Of a stretch of DNA of 64,000 bases, positions 18,113-26,612 are shown in pieces. Made by a program: the position numbers and the translations under genes. The notes below the pieces were generated by a model, which was not told the DNA's origin, searched no databases, and was given only the letters and a program-made list of their open reading frames with translations. How positions within the stretch are numbered: position 1 is the stretch's first letter; every line of letters starts with the position of its first letter. The stretch comes from a virus, in the IMG/VR virus record IMGVR_UViG_3300002835_000075, positions 1-64,000 of that record; one strand, given 5' to 3'.

Positions 18113-18609
18113 GGACCAACTCGAGTTAAAAACATGGTTGTGGTTTCACCACTGCTGTTTGAACCATAATCATAGCTTCCTGATGTTCTAATAACAAGAC
18201 TTTCAGGACCATCATCAATTATTTTCCAAACTCTACGAGTTCCATCGTAATCAAAAACAATATATCCCAAATCATATACGTTTCTTTGACCATGAACGTA
18301 ATATGTGAATTTTTTAGTCCAAGTTGTCCCACCACTGGGTAAATCAATAGGATAGAAATAAATTACAGAATAGTCCAAAGCAAGTCTTGTAAACCCAACC
18401 TCAATAGAATCCAAAGGTTTTGTTTCACTTTCATTTACGTAAAGCGTTCCGGGGTAAAAAACTTGGTTCAACCCTGAATAGTCTCGGTTTTCATAAGTAA
18501 TTTTATCTATACGATATTCTCCACTTAAACTAAGAAGTGGTGGTTGTGCATACTTTACACAAGAGCTTATAACAAGAGATAAAATAAGAATTGATAAAAT
18601 GTTTTTCAT
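18109..18609 (-). CDS. Secreted lipoprotein
   Basis: 166 residues with a lipoprotein signal (KNILSILILSLVISSC, lipobox ISSC at residues 14-17), so it is expected to be lipidated on Cys17. The mature part is beta-rich, with a two-strand repeat pattern like small outer-membrane lipoproteins of Bacteroidota. A host-type promoter stands directly upstream. Possible roles are superinfection exclusion or envelope modification. Confidence 0.8.
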   Translation of the reverse strand: MKNILSILILSLVISSCVKYAQPPLLSLSGEYRIDKITYENRDYSGLNQVFYPGTLYVNESETKPLDSIEVGFTRLALDYSVIYFYPIDLPSGGTTWTKKFTYYVHGQRNVYDLGYIVFDYDGTRRVWKIIDDGPESLVIRTSGSYDYGSNSSGETTTMFLTRVGP

Positions 18610-18625
18610 ATGGTTTTAATTTCTA

Positions 18626-18633
18626 CAAATATA
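18626..18633 (-). promoter_or_regulatory. Host-type promoter of lipoprotein gene
   Basis: On the minus strand TTG (18652-18654), 18 bases, TATATTTG. Confidence 0.6.
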
Positions 18634-18672
18634 AATATATTTTTTTAATTACAAGGACTATTTATTAAAAAA

Positions 18673-18906
18673 ATGGAATTAGACGAAATAATTTATTTAC
18701 TGAAAAGATATACAACAACCGAATCGAAAGATGAGATTGGAGAACAAGATGCTGGAGGATCGGGAGGTGGTGGCGGAGCTGCTTATCCTACGGTTACAAA
18801 ATGGGAAACAGGACTAACGAGAAGTGTTGCAAATCAAATAGATTATAAGGCTAAGTGGAAAGATTTGAACAAACTGACTAGAGGGAAGGCAAATACTTTA
18901 TTATAA
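18673..18906 (+). CDS. Small Gly-rich leader-bearing protein
   Basis: 77 residues. N-terminus ELDEIIYLLKRYTTTE then S-K-D, with G-E-Q-D as another possible site. A poly-Gly stretch (GGSGGGGGAA) separates it from a basic C-terminal domain (WKDLNKLTRGKANTLL). Leader, linker, basic tail is the layout expected of a DNA-associated internal head protein. Confidence 0.6.
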   Translation: MELDEIIYLLKRYTTTESKDEIGEQDAGGSGGGGGAAYPTVTKWETGLTRSVANQIDYKAKWKDLNKLTRGKANTLL

Positions 18907-18936
18907 ACATTTTTTAATGATATTTATAAAAAAACT

Positions 18937-20412
18937 ATGAACTACAATAATTTAAAATTGGTCGGTATATCTCACGATGTAAAATATATTTTTACAAATG
19001 AGGGTATATTAGAGACCAATTCTTTTTTTTCAAATTCCAAAACAAATTTAATCGAATATTCTTACGAAAACCTTCACTTAGGTATTCAAATGTTAAAGGA
19101 ACATTATTCGACATTTTATAAGGCGAATCAAATATCTCTTATAGAGTATTCCAATTCACCTAGAAGATCTTTATATAGATTACTCGAGATCTTTGAATTG
19201 AAAAACTACACAACCATTATAAAGGAATGGGAAGAAGTTTATGGAAACAAATTACTTCTAATCAATGAATCAGTAGATAAACTACTTGTTGAAAGTAGGG
19301 TAAATGATGCTTGGAATAGTATCTCAAACATTTTACATGAAAATATGATTGGGGATTTCTTTAGTGACCCTATTGGATCAATCGGTAGAGGTGTAAAAAA
19401 TGTTGGTAGTTGGGTTTACGATCAAGGAAAAAAGGCCGTTGATTGGACTGTAGATCAGGCAAAACAAATTAGAGATAAAGGATTTTTTACATGGGCAGGA
19501 GAAAAAGTTAGTAACGCTTGGAATTATGTTAAAGATGCGGTTGCAAGGGCATGGAATTGTTTAACAAATAATTTCTTTGAGTGTTTAATGGAGGGAATTA
19601 GAGACGCATCATTTTCTGCCGTGGGAATGGGAGTTATGACCGCAATTTCATTTATTCCTGGTGTGGGTCAAGTGGCGGATGTTATAGTATTTGGTAGTTT
19701 GTTAATTTGGGACATTTACAAAATGTTGAGCGGTAAATACGAATCAGGTAAATACAAATGGAGTTGGATGGAAATAATTATCGACGCCATATGTGCCGTG
19801 TTACCAGCGTTAGGGTTTTTAGCAAAATCGGCTCTTAGAGGAATCAAGGGATTTGCCGAATTGGGAATTAAGGCGGCAACTGAAGGAGGTATTTTTAGAA
19901 GAGTTCTAAACTTTTTCAAGGGAAGCCTTGGTAAAATATTTTCTGCAATAGGAAAATCTATGAAGTTTGTCGGAGAAAAATTAGGATTAACATTTCTTGA
20001 AAAATACGGAGCAAAGGCCGAAACAATTTTAACAAAAGAAGTTGAGGTTGCTGAAAAGGCAGCACAAACAGCCGCTAAGGAAGGTGAAAAGGGCGTTGTA
20101 GGAACAGCAAAAGATTCACTTAAAAAGGCGGGCGAAGGAGTTAAACAATTTACCAAAGATTTCAAATTTACTAAACCAATTCCTGTGGTTTTAAAAAAAT
20201 CGGGAAAAACAGTATTAGTTACCGCGGCTCTTTGTGCCGCTCTTGGTGTTGATGGGTGGACTTGTCAACACAAAATAGAAAATGGTGAGATAAGCGAAGA
20301 ACAAATTAAAAAAGCGGAAGAAGACTTAAAAGCCGGATTAAAATCAGATAAACTAAAACAAGAAATGTCGAAATTAACCGTGCAAGATGCTGAAGCACAG
20401 GGATTATTTTAA
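18937..20412 (+). CDS. Large phage protein with central hydrophobic region
   Basis: 491 residues. N-terminal 120 residues are mixed alpha/beta. Residues about 220-270 and 280-310 are hydrophobic (AVGMGVMTAISFIPGVGQVADVIVFG; IIIDAICAVLPALGFLA) and resemble the membrane segment of toxins and pore formers that carry a VxxxxPGxGxxADxxxFG motif (pre-toxin type). The C-terminal 150 residues are Lys/Ala-rich amphipathic helix. TATTTAT box at 18921. Possibly a pore-forming ejection protein; inference only. Confidence 0.7.
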   Translation: MNYNNLKLVGISHDVKYIFTNEGILETNSFFSNSKTNLIEYSYENLHLGIQMLKEHYSTFYKANQISLIEYSNSPRRSLYRLLEIFELKNYTTIIKEWEEVYGNKLLLINESVDKLLVESRVNDAWNSISNILHENMIGDFFSDPIGSIGRGVKNVGSWVYDQGKKAVDWTVDQAKQIRDKGFFTWAGEKVSNAWNYVKDAVARAWNCLTNNFFECLMEGIRDASFSAVGMGVMTAISFIPGVGQVADVIVFGSLLIWDIYKMLSGKYESGKYKWSWMEIIIDAICAVLPALGFLAKSALRGIKGFAELGIKAATEGGIFRRVLNFFKGSLGKIFSAIGKSMKFVGEKLGLTFLEKYGAKAETILTKEVEVAEKAAQTAAKEGEKGVVGTAKDSLKKAGEGVKQFTKDFKFTKPIPVVLKKSGKTVLVTAALCAALGVDGWTCQHKIENGEISEEQIKKAEEDLKAGLKSDKLKQEMSKLTVQDAEAQGLF

Positions 20413-20417
20413 ATATT

Positions 20418-21710
20418 ATGGAAAATTTAAAAGAACAACTTAACAGAATCAAATTATTATACAACTATAATTTGAACGAAACTTATGAAGAAAACAAAAT
20501 TAAACAGTCGTCCAAAAACTATTTGAATGAGGCTGCTGCCGAGGCCCTAATCGCAGCCAAGGAGTTGGGGAACGCAGAAAGAGCCATCCTACATAATAGT
20601 TTAGAAACTGTAGTTGCCGATATAGGTGCAGTCACTATTAAAAATGAGAAAGGAATTTTTTCATCAACAAAAAATGTCGAAGAAATAGTGTTGGCGATGA
20701 AAGAAGGAAGAATTGCGGGTGCTGAGTTAGGTAATATTGGTAAGTCTCTCTTAAAAAGCCCGGCAACAAGCACAGAGATTAAATCATTAGCAGCCGAACT
20801 GGTAACATCATTTCCATCTTTTGAACAAAAATATGGTATGTTAACAAGAGAACAAGCCGTAAACGAACTAATGAATGGTCCTGGAAAATATACAAAAGGT
20901 GAAGCAGAAACTCTTATGAATAAGTATAAGTCGAGAAAAAGTCGAGTTGATCCAATCGAGCCCCCTAAGACAGGTGAAGGACCGAAACCAAGTGAAGGAC
21001 CGAAACCAAGTGAAGGACCGAAACCAAGTGAAGGACCTGTAAATCAAAATAATATCAACCTCAATATAACTAACCAAGTTCAATCCGAGGGATTTAAAAT
21101 TGCGGAAGAGTATGGACCTCACATGGATGATGCAGCAAGAAAAAGAAAATGGAAAGACTCTCAAGATTGGTTAAAAAATGACGAAAGAGGGTTTATGGAA
21201 GAATATAATAGAGTTAGTAAGGGATCAAGACTTAGAAGAGGTCTTAATTGGGGTCGAAAAATTATGTCTTGGGGAACTCTTTGGGGAATATTTAAAATTG
21301 CGGGAATAGGTCTAACTTTATGGGCCGTATATAGTTTATTTACAGATAGTGGATGGAAAGTTAAAGACGATGATAAAATAGATGATGATGACGGCGGAGG
21401 CGGCGGCGGAGACGATGACGGAGGAGGTGGAGGATCACCTGATGACGACCAAAACCAAGGAGTGTTGATCGACGTTGATGGTAATAAATATATAGAATGC
21501 ACACCACCTTATTATAAGGGTTGTGTCGCTAAAAAAGGAAATGACGACATAAGAAAGGCTCAAGATTGTTTGGGTGTAACACCTAATGGTTTCTTTAATA
21601 AAGAAACAGAAGACGCATTATATAAAAAAATAAACAAGAAAAGTTTTAGTCCATCAGATATGCCATCGATATGTGCGACGAGTTATGGGGCTAGTAGATT
21701 CTCTTATTAA
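20418..21710 (+). CDS. Leader-bearing protein with C-terminal peptidoglycan-binding-like domain
   Basis: 430 residues. Leader ENLKEQLNRIKLLYNYNLN then E-T. Residues about 185-205 are four EGPKPS repeats (18-bp units); one transmembrane helix lies at about 290-310 (IFKIAGIGLTLWAVYSLF); then a DDDDGGGGGGDDD-type linker. The C-terminus (about 370-415: DDIRKAQDCLGVTPNGFFNKETEDALYK) follows the PG_binding_1 pattern. The order targeting peptide, linker, membrane helix, wall-binding domain suggests a protein delivered from the head into the host envelope. Confidence 0.75.
   Translation: MENLKEQLNRIKLLYNYNLNETYEENKIKQSSKNYLNEAAAEALIAAKELGNAERAILHNSLETVVADIGAVTIKNEKGIFSSTKNVEEIVLAMKEGRIAGAELGNIGKSLLKSPATSTEIKSLAAELVTSFPSFEQKYGMLTREQAVNELMNGPGKYTKGEAETLMNKYKSRKSRVDPIEPPKTGEGPKPSEGPKPSEGPKPSEGPVNQNNINLNITNQVQSEGFKIAEEYGPHMDDAARKRKWKDSQDWLKNDERGFMEEYNRVSKGSRLRRGLNWGRKIMSWGTLWGIFKIAGIGLTLWAVYSLFTDSGWKVKDDDKIDDDDGGGGGGDDDGGGGGSPDDDQNQGVLIDVDGNKYIECTPPYYKGCVAKKGNDDIRKAQDCLGVTPNGFFNKETEDALYKKINKKSFSPSDMPSICATSYGASRFSY
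20973..21036 (+). repeat. 18-bp tandem repeats inside a gene
   Basis: Three and a half copies of GTGAAGGACCGAAACCAA, in frame, encoding EGPKPS. Coding repeat, not CRISPR. Confidence 0.9.
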
Positions 21711-21724
21711 AAAATATAAAAAAA

Positions 21725-23488
21725 ATGGATATTTCAAAAAAACTAACACAAATCCTATTAGAACAAGAAGCTAGTAAAGAAACTAAAGGAGTTAATGTCT
21801 CCGATACAGGTAAAGTATTGCAAAATACTATTAATTTTTGCCAAGGTATATCTTTTCTAAAAGATAAGGCGATTAAGTCTATGAGTAGAACATCACCAAA
21901 AGATACAACTAGCGGACAACCATTAATGGCTAAATTCAAAGATGTTTATAACTCGGGTAAAGAAAGTGTTGCCTTTGCTTCCGGAGACGATGGTAGTGGA
22001 AATATTATAGTTGTTTTTGGTATGCAAGATCCGAACTTAACAGATCAAGCATTATTAGGATACAGAGTTACAACAGGAGCAGTTGCCGACAGGATAACTG
22101 ACGGTATTGCAAAAGGGTGTCAATATTTACAAAAAATAGAAGATGTGGGACAAGCACAACTTTCGGCTTATGATAGATCTAGACTTGATGCTTTTATTAA
22201 AAAACAAGGTGGTTTATTTACCTCAACTGATCCGAAAGATCCGTTGAACTATAGAGAATATAAAATGAAGAATCTCAAAGACGCTGACGGATTACCTTTA
22301 TTACAAAGTCCAGGTGAAGGTATTGTTTGGAAAAAAGTCGAACAAGATCAAGGAACTATGGGTGATGTTGCAGGTGAAGTTGATGACTTTATGAAAGAAC
22401 AAGGATTTACAAAAAACAAACCAAAGGCAGGAACCGATGAAGCAAATTATGGGTTTTATCTAAAAGACGTTCAAGGAGATTTACCATCATTAAGTATTGA
22501 TCCTGATATCAGAAATACAGGAATATATTTCCCTGACCCAAGTTATACAAGTGAATACGGTGGTTCAGTTTTGACTCCTGATAGAAAGGCTTGTAAATCT
22601 GTAATTAAAAGACTTTACGATTGCAAAACAAAAACAAACAAAGCAGGATGTTCCGCAAATCTATTTAGAGATAAGTTTATTGCTCTTTCGTGTGGTGATA
22701 AAAACTTTATCGAAGGTCCTTTTGGAAAAGGAGATGAATATAAGGCAATTTTTTCAGATCCAGGTCCATACGGATTGGCAAATCTAAACAGAGCAAGAGG
22801 TAAAGCGAAGTATTCTTCAATGACAGAATCTCTTAACAAAAAAATCAACAAAAGATTAAACGAAGATTTCAAAAGACTTTCTTTTAATAAAAAAAAAATT
22901 CAATTTGACAATCAACTAGTTGAGTCATTAGCAGATCAGTTGGTTGTAAGTGCATTATTCGACTTACAAAAAGATTTCAAAAAATTCCAAAGATTGGATG
23001 AAAATGCAATAACCGATTTTCTATCTAGTGCTGGAAGTAAAGCTTTAGAAGGCGGAAAAAACTTAGTTAGTAATTTAGGAAGTAAATTGGGAACGGGTCT
23101 AAGTCAAGGATTTAAAGAGACGATCGCAAAAAAAATAATTGGCTGGGCAGGTTTCGACCCAAATGGTTATTTCGCTCTTTTAATCGCTAATATTTTTGCA
23201 AATCTTGAATTTAAGGATTATATGAATTTTATTAGTGATTGTGAAAAGTTTAGTGAAATTATTACAAAATCAGCGTTAGAGGCGTGGTTAGATAAAGCAG
23301 TTGTATCAATGAAAGGTGGTGAAGCTGGAACTATATCAACTTTTGTTTATACGGCCCTAAAAAATACCGTAACTGAGGCAGCAGCAAACACACCAGCATT
23401 TAGAGCATTAGAAGGGATGGCAACCAAAATTGTTTGTGGAATTATAGAAGGTGTAAAAGAGAGCGGGATTATTACAAGTTTTTTCTAA
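21725..23488 (+). CDS. Large leader-bearing phage protein
   Basis: 587 residues. Leader DISKKLTQILLEQ then E-A-S, with a gp21-like L-L-E-Q end. Long soluble N-terminal region with cysteines (about residues 270-340), an internal second leader-like segment (residues 355-375, MTESLNKKINKRLNEDF), and a C-terminal half with Gly/Ala-rich helices. The three genes 18937-23488 are tightly spaced and probably act together. Function unknown. Confidence 0.75.
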   Translation: MDISKKLTQILLEQEASKETKGVNVSDTGKVLQNTINFCQGISFLKDKAIKSMSRTSPKDTTSGQPLMAKFKDVYNSGKESVAFASGDDGSGNIIVVFGMQDPNLTDQALLGYRVTTGAVADRITDGIAKGCQYLQKIEDVGQAQLSAYDRSRLDAFIKKQGGLFTSTDPKDPLNYREYKMKNLKDADGLPLLQSPGEGIVWKKVEQDQGTMGDVAGEVDDFMKEQGFTKNKPKAGTDEANYGFYLKDVQGDLPSLSIDPDIRNTGIYFPDPSYTSEYGGSVLTPDRKACKSVIKRLYDCKTKTNKAGCSANLFRDKFIALSCGDKNFIEGPFGKGDEYKAIFSDPGPYGLANLNRARGKAKYSSMTESLNKKINKRLNEDFKRLSFNKKKIQFDNQLVESLADQLVVSALFDLQKDFKKFQRLDENAITDFLSSAGSKALEGGKNLVSNLGSKLGTGLSQGFKETIAKKIIGWAGFDPNGYFALLIANIFANLEFKDYMNFISDCEKFSEIITKSALEAWLDKAVVSMKGGEAGTISTFVYTALKNTVTEAAANTPAFRALEGMATKIVCGIIEGVKESGIITSFF

Positions 23489-23515
23489 TTTTTTTGGTGG
23501 TATAGTTTTTTTGTT

Positions 23516-23523
23516 TATCTTTG
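23516..23523 (+). promoter_or_regulatory. Host-type promoter
   Basis: TTG (23494-23496), 19 bases, TATCTTTG, 17 bases before the ATG at 23541. Confidence 0.65.
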
Positions 23524-23540
23524 TATCAAATAATAGAAAA

Positions 23541-24284
23541 ATGAAAAATCCAATCAAAAGTTTAATTAGTGTTTTAGTTTTATGTCTAATCGTTTTTTGT
23601 CTATTAAATGATAAAATGCAAATTGCCATTTTAGAAAAGGTAGAAAAAATATTCAAAACAGATTTATCCACACTCAAACAAAATATCAAAAACGATGATT
23701 TATCGATTGGTGGTGGAAATACGGCCGAACCTTTTGATGAAAACAAATACAAATCTTATTCTGCCGAGTCGGTCGAGTATTTCAAGGAAATCGCTTTAGG
23801 TCGTGAATTTAAAAGTGATAGTGAAGTTCTTAAGCGTTGGGACAAGGACATGAAAATATATGTTGGAGGAAACACCAATGAAGTTTTGAATAGTGAGTTG
23901 GAACGAATTGTATTGGAATTGAACAACATAATTGATCCCATCAATATCGAAATCGTTTCTGATTCATCATTATCCAATATGTATATTTATTTTGGATCTT
24001 ACAAAGATTTTAGTTTGATTAAACCAAACATTGATTATGGATTACTAAAGTCAAATTGGGGTCTTTTTATAGTTAAACAAAATTCAGGTTGTATGTATGT
24101 TGATATTCATAGGGCTAATGAACTCGAGCAAAAACATTTACTTCGTGAAGAATTAACACAATCTTTAGGTTTATGTGATGATTCTTACAAATATCCTGAA
24201 AGTATTTTTTATCAAGGTTGGACAACAACAACAGAATACGCACCGATTGATAGAGAACTAATTGACATGTTATACAATAATTAG
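23541..24284 (+). CDS. Membrane-anchored DUF2927-like protein
   Basis: 247 residues from ATG 23541, chosen because the promoter box overlaps the alternative upstream start. N-terminal membrane helix or uncleaved signal (IKSLISVLVLCLIVFCLL). The region about residues 200-235 (HLLREELTQSLGLCDDSYKYPESIFYQ) fits the DUF2927 pattern E-L-x-Q-x-L-G-L-x-x-D, a family of putative envelope-associated hydrolases. Own host-type promoter. Confidence 0.7.
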   Translation: MKNPIKSLISVLVLCLIVFCLLNDKMQIAILEKVEKIFKTDLSTLKQNIKNDDLSIGGGNTAEPFDENKYKSYSAESVEYFKEIALGREFKSDSEVLKRWDKDMKIYVGGNTNEVLNSELERIVLELNNIIDPINIEIVSDSSLSNMYIYFGSYKDFSLIKPNIDYGLLKSNWGLFIVKQNSGCMYVDIHRANELEQKHLLREELTQSLGLCDDSYKYPESIFYQGWTTTTEYAPIDRELIDMLYNN

Positions 24285-24311
24285 TATATTTATAATAGTT
24301 CTTTGAATGTT

Positions 24312-24396
24312 AGAGGAGTGTCAGAGCGGTCGAATGAGGCGGTCTTGAAAACCGTTGATCTTTACGGATCCGGGGGTTCGAATCCCTCCTCCTCTG
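24312..24396 (+). tRNA. tRNA-Ser(UGA)
   Basis: Acceptor AGAGGAG/CTCCTCT, anticodon loop CTTGAAA, long variable arm, T loop TTCGAAT. Followed by CA, so CCA is not fully encoded. Confidence 0.9.
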
Positions 24397-24411
24397 CAAA
24401 ATGTGAAATAT

Positions 24412-24483
24412 GGGTCCATAGTTAAACGGATATAACCCTAGCCTTCTAAGCTTGTATTCCTGGTTCGATTCCAGGTGGACCTA
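24412..24483 (+). tRNA. tRNA-Arg(UCU)
   Basis: Acceptor GGGTCCA/TGGACCT, anticodon loop CTTCTAA, T loop TTCGATT. Confidence 0.85.
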
Positions 24484-24546
24484 CTACTTTCCCATGAATT
24501 TCCCTGTGACAATTAGAACAAACTAAAATATATTTATATTAGTATT

Positions 24547-24660
24547 ATGGAAGACATACATCAACAAATTCACGAGGAGTTTATTAACTCTGAAGATTAT
24601 GATAAGTATCTTTATGATATTTATAATTATGAACCTCAACGAACAGATCCACAGGATTAA
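24547..24660 (+). CDS. Small acidic protein, 37 residues
   Basis: MEDIHQQIHEEFINSEDYD... ending EPQRTDPQD. TATTTATA-type box just before it. Its end overlaps the start of the acetyltransferase gene by 32 bases in another frame, suggesting translational coupling. Unrecognised. Confidence 0.45.
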   Translation: MEDIHQQIHEEFINSEDYDKYLYDIYNYEPQRTDPQD

Positions 24661-25099
24661 AAACTTGATGTATGAACAACCACAAGTCCAAATTGTATAT
24701 AAAGGTGATTTAGATGGATACTTTGGAAAAAACATTGAGTTAACGTCTCCTGATAATAATACTATTGGTTTTATCCATATATCCAAAATGAATGATGGTG
24801 AAAATTTAGATCTGAACTTCAATACTTTATATGACGAATCCAAGTTTCAAACCATTCCATTAAATTATGATAATTGTCTTTTTATGCACACTTTAGAGGT
24901 GGATGAAAACCATAGAAAACAGGGACATGGGTCACACTTATTAGATTTGGCACATGAATTTGCAAAAAATAACGGATATAATTATCTATCTTTTATTTCT
25001 GATAATGATAATGAAATTGCAAACAACATTTATCAAAAAAGAGGTTATAAGTCATTAAATTCTAATGACAATTCTAGTTTTTATTTTGTTGAATTGTAA
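24629..25099 (+). CDS. GNAT acetyltransferase with capsid-targeting-like leader
   Basis: 156 residues from ATG 24629 (earlier in-frame ATGs at 24599 and 24614 would lie in the upstream frame). Residues 1-18 (NLNEQIHRIKNLMYEQ then P-Q-V) are the shared leader of the LNxIKxLL type. The C-terminal domain is GNAT: LEVDENHRKQGHGSHLLDLA supplies the acetyl-CoA-binding R/Q-x-x-G-x-G/S loop, followed by NEIANNIYQKRGYK (motif B). An enzyme fused to the leader is the best evidence that the leader addresses cargo. The acetylated target is unknown. Confidence 0.85.
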   Translation: MNLNEQIHRIKNLMYEQPQVQIVYKGDLDGYFGKNIELTSPDNNTIGFIHISKMNDGENLDLNFNTLYDESKFQTIPLNYDNCLFMHTLEVDENHRKQGHGSHLLDLAHEFAKNNGYNYLSFISDNDNEIANNIYQKRGYKSLNSNDNSSFYFVEL

Positions 25100-25107
25100 A
25101 AATTACT

Positions 25108-25115
25108 TATCTTTA
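25108..25115 (+). promoter_or_regulatory. Weak host-type promoter
   Basis: TTG (25086-25088), 19 bases, TATCTTTA, 5 bases before the ATG at 25120; last base of the box deviates from TAnnTTTG. Confidence 0.45.
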
Positions 25116-25119
25116 CAGT

Positions 25120-25617
25120 ATGACAAACAAATTACCATACGAAAAAACAGGAAATGCGATTAAAGGATATAGTGATTCTGCCATCGCCAAAGGAGAAACA
25201 AATGATTGTGTTGTTAGAGCATTTGCATCTTCATTCGATGTGTCTTATGATTACGCTCACAAATACGTTGCAGATGAGTTTGGAAGAAAACCAAGAAAAG
25301 GAACTTACGGGACTATAACAACTCTTGTTAAAATGGCCGACAGTTTGATCAAGGTTAACGGTAAAAAAGTTTGTCCTCTTGGAGTAAGACACAACGATCA
25401 TTTGTTAAGATCATTAATGTATGATGTTAAAGTAAAAGGTGAGACTAAAAAAAGAAACATGACCGTTGGAACATTTGTTAAACAAAACCCAAAAGGAACT
25501 TTCTTTGTATTGGTTAGAAGACACGCTTTTACAATCAAAGACGGTGTTGTAATTGGAAACCCTGAAGATTCAATTAAAACAAAACGACCTATGAGGTGTG
25601 CATTTGAGATAAAATAA
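25120..25617 (+). CDS. Papain-like cysteine protease fold protein
   Basis: 165 residues. N-terminal TNDCVVRAFASSFDVSYD places a Cys at the start of a helix (about residue 30), and the C-terminal half has GTFFVLVRRHAFTIKDGVVIGNPED, giving a His (about 139) and Asn/Asp. Order Cys, His, Asn/Asp fits the C39/papain-like proteins common in phages. It could process a peptide or act as a deubiquitinase-like hydrolase; substrate unknown. Confidence 0.7.
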   Translation: MTNKLPYEKTGNAIKGYSDSAIAKGETNDCVVRAFASSFDVSYDYAHKYVADEFGRKPRKGTYGTITTLVKMADSLIKVNGKKVCPLGVRHNDHLLRSLMYDVKVKGETKKRNMTVGTFVKQNPKGTFFVLVRRHAFTIKDGVVIGNPEDSIKTKRPMRCAFEIK

Positions 25618-25621
25618 TATT

Positions 25622-26002
25622 ATGAAAACAATTTTTATTACTCTTTTATTTTTTACCTTCATTGGTTATTCTCAACCTTTGATGAGACAATATTCAAATA
25701 TGGATTATCAGTCAATTGCGGAATCCAACTTTAAAAAAATAACCTTTAAACCAAAAAATGATTATGTTTATAAACTTGATTATGGACAATTCCAATTGTC
25801 GGTAAGCACCAAATTAAAAAGGGTTCCCTTCCAGGATAAATTCTCTGATCTAACCGTGGACGATATTTTATTTGCAGGTTCTTACGACATAAGGGCAAGA
25901 TTTTACATATCTCCAAATGTTAAGGTGTTTCAACGAGCCTTTATCACAGGATTAAGTAATGGTCAAGTTTTTCATACGACAGGAGTTATAATAAAATTTT
26001 AG
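25622..26002 (+). CDS. Secreted protein with signal peptide
   Basis: 126 residues. Cleavable signal KTIFITLLFFTFIGYSQP (about residues 2-18), then a beta-rich mature domain. Starts 4 bases after the protease gene and is probably in the same operon. No family recognised. Confidence 0.7.
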   Translation: MKTIFITLLFFTFIGYSQPLMRQYSNMDYQSIAESNFKKITFKPKNDYVYKLDYGQFQLSVSTKLKRVPFQDKFSDLTVDDILFAGSYDIRARFYISPNVKVFQRAFITGLSNGQVFHTTGVIIKF

Positions 26003-26032
26003 AAAAAAACTTGTCAATTAAAAAAAGATTAC

Positions 26033-26040
26033 TATATTTG
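26033..26040 (+). promoter_or_regulatory. Host-type promoter of a mini-operon
   Basis: TTG (26011-26013), 19 bases, TATATTTG. Terminator lies only 190 bases downstream. Confidence 0.7.
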
Positions 26041-26086
26041 TAAAGAAATTGAAACTTTTTAAAAAAACGATATAATTATAATAAAA

Positions 26087-26191
26087 ATGAAAAATACACT
26101 CAAACATATGGTCAATTGTCTACCGAGCAATCAGTGGTCGTTTAGCTATATTACGCGAAATCAGTCGAGGGTATTTTCACTTATGAGTTAA
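26087..26191 (+). CDS. Small ORF of 34 residues, or small RNA
   Basis: Between a strong host-type promoter and a strong terminator lies about 185 bases that encode MKNTLKHMVNCLPSNQW... (34 residues). The transcript could be a small RNA instead. Its isolation as one complete unit before the tRNA cluster is notable. Confidence 0.45.
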   Translation: MKNTLKHMVNCLPSNQWSFSYITRNQSRVFSLMS

Positions 26192-26225
26192 AAACGTTTA
26201 ACTAACATAATAAAAGGAATGTAAA

Positions 26226-26254
26226 ACCCGAGACTTAAAAATCTCGGGTTTTTT
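26226..26254 (+). terminator. Rho-independent terminator
   Basis: ACCCGAGA ... TCTCGGGT hairpin followed by six T. Confidence 0.85.
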
Positions 26255-26264
26255 GTTTTATATT

Positions 26265-26338
26265 GGCTCTGTAAGCATTGATGGCGATGCGTCTGACTTG
26301 TAATCAGAAGAAATCAGTTCGAATCTGGTACGGAGCTC
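26265..26338 (+). tRNA. tRNA-Thr(UGU)
   Basis: Acceptor GGCTCTG/CGGAGCT, anticodon loop CTTGTAA with TCTGA/TCAGA stem, T loop TTCGAAT. Confidence 0.9.
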
Positions 26339-26343
26339 AAAAA

Positions 26344-26360
26344 GGTTCTTTGACATATTG
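26344..26360 (+). promoter_or_regulatory. boxA-like antitermination leader
   Basis: GGTTCTTTGACATATTG, matching the boxA-like sequence in Bacteroidota rRNA leaders. It recurs at 29411 (GGTTCTTTGACATAATG), 29642 (AGTTCATTGACATATT), 40345 (GTTCTTTGA) and, on the minus strand before the tmRNA, at 41793-41801. Confidence 0.6.
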
Positions 26361-26371
26361 GTTTCATAAAT

Positions 26372-26442
26372 TGTCTCGTAGCCTAAAGGCAGGGCACCGG
26401 ATTTTGACTCCGGGTGTGTTGGTTCGAGTCCAGCCGAGACAA
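26372..26442 (+). tRNA. tRNA-Gln(UUG)
   Basis: Acceptor TGTCTCG/CGAGACA, anticodon stem CCGGA/TCCGG with loop TTTTGAC, T loop TTCGAGT. Confidence 0.9.
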
Positions 26443-26449
26443 CGATAAT

Positions 26450-26536
26450 GGAAGAGTAATCACAACGGCTTGTGACTCCGTCTTGAAAACGGCAGGTACT
26501 GAAAGGTATGGGGATCGACACCTCACTCTTCCTCCA
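26450..26536 (+). tRNA. tRNA-Ser-like (UGA), atypical
   Basis: Acceptor GGAAGAG/CTCTTCC with encoded CCA. Anticodon loop CTTGAAA with a 4-bp stem; D arm replaced by a 6-bp stem with CGGC loop (TCACAA/TTGTGA); T loop ATCGACA instead of TTCGAnT. It duplicates the anticodon of the tRNA at 24312. Confidence 0.65.
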
Positions 26537-26539
26537 TAT

Positions 26540-26612
26540 AGGGTAGTTGACTAATTGGTAAGTCACCACGTTTGGGACGTGGACGATGCAAGTTCGAGTC
26601 TTGTCTACCCTA
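26540..26612 (+). tRNA. tRNA-Pro(UGG)
   Basis: Acceptor AGGGTAG/CTACCCT, anticodon stem CCACG/CGTGG with loop TTTGGGA, T loop TTCGAGT. Confidence 0.9.

Noticed and set aside
19716-20165. Minus-strand frame of 149 codons
   Set aside because: Antisense to the coherent gene 18937-20412, no start-site signals and no domain.
20970-21040. Possible CRISPR array
   Set aside because: 18-bp direct repeats are adjacent, without spacers, and in frame (EGPKPS).
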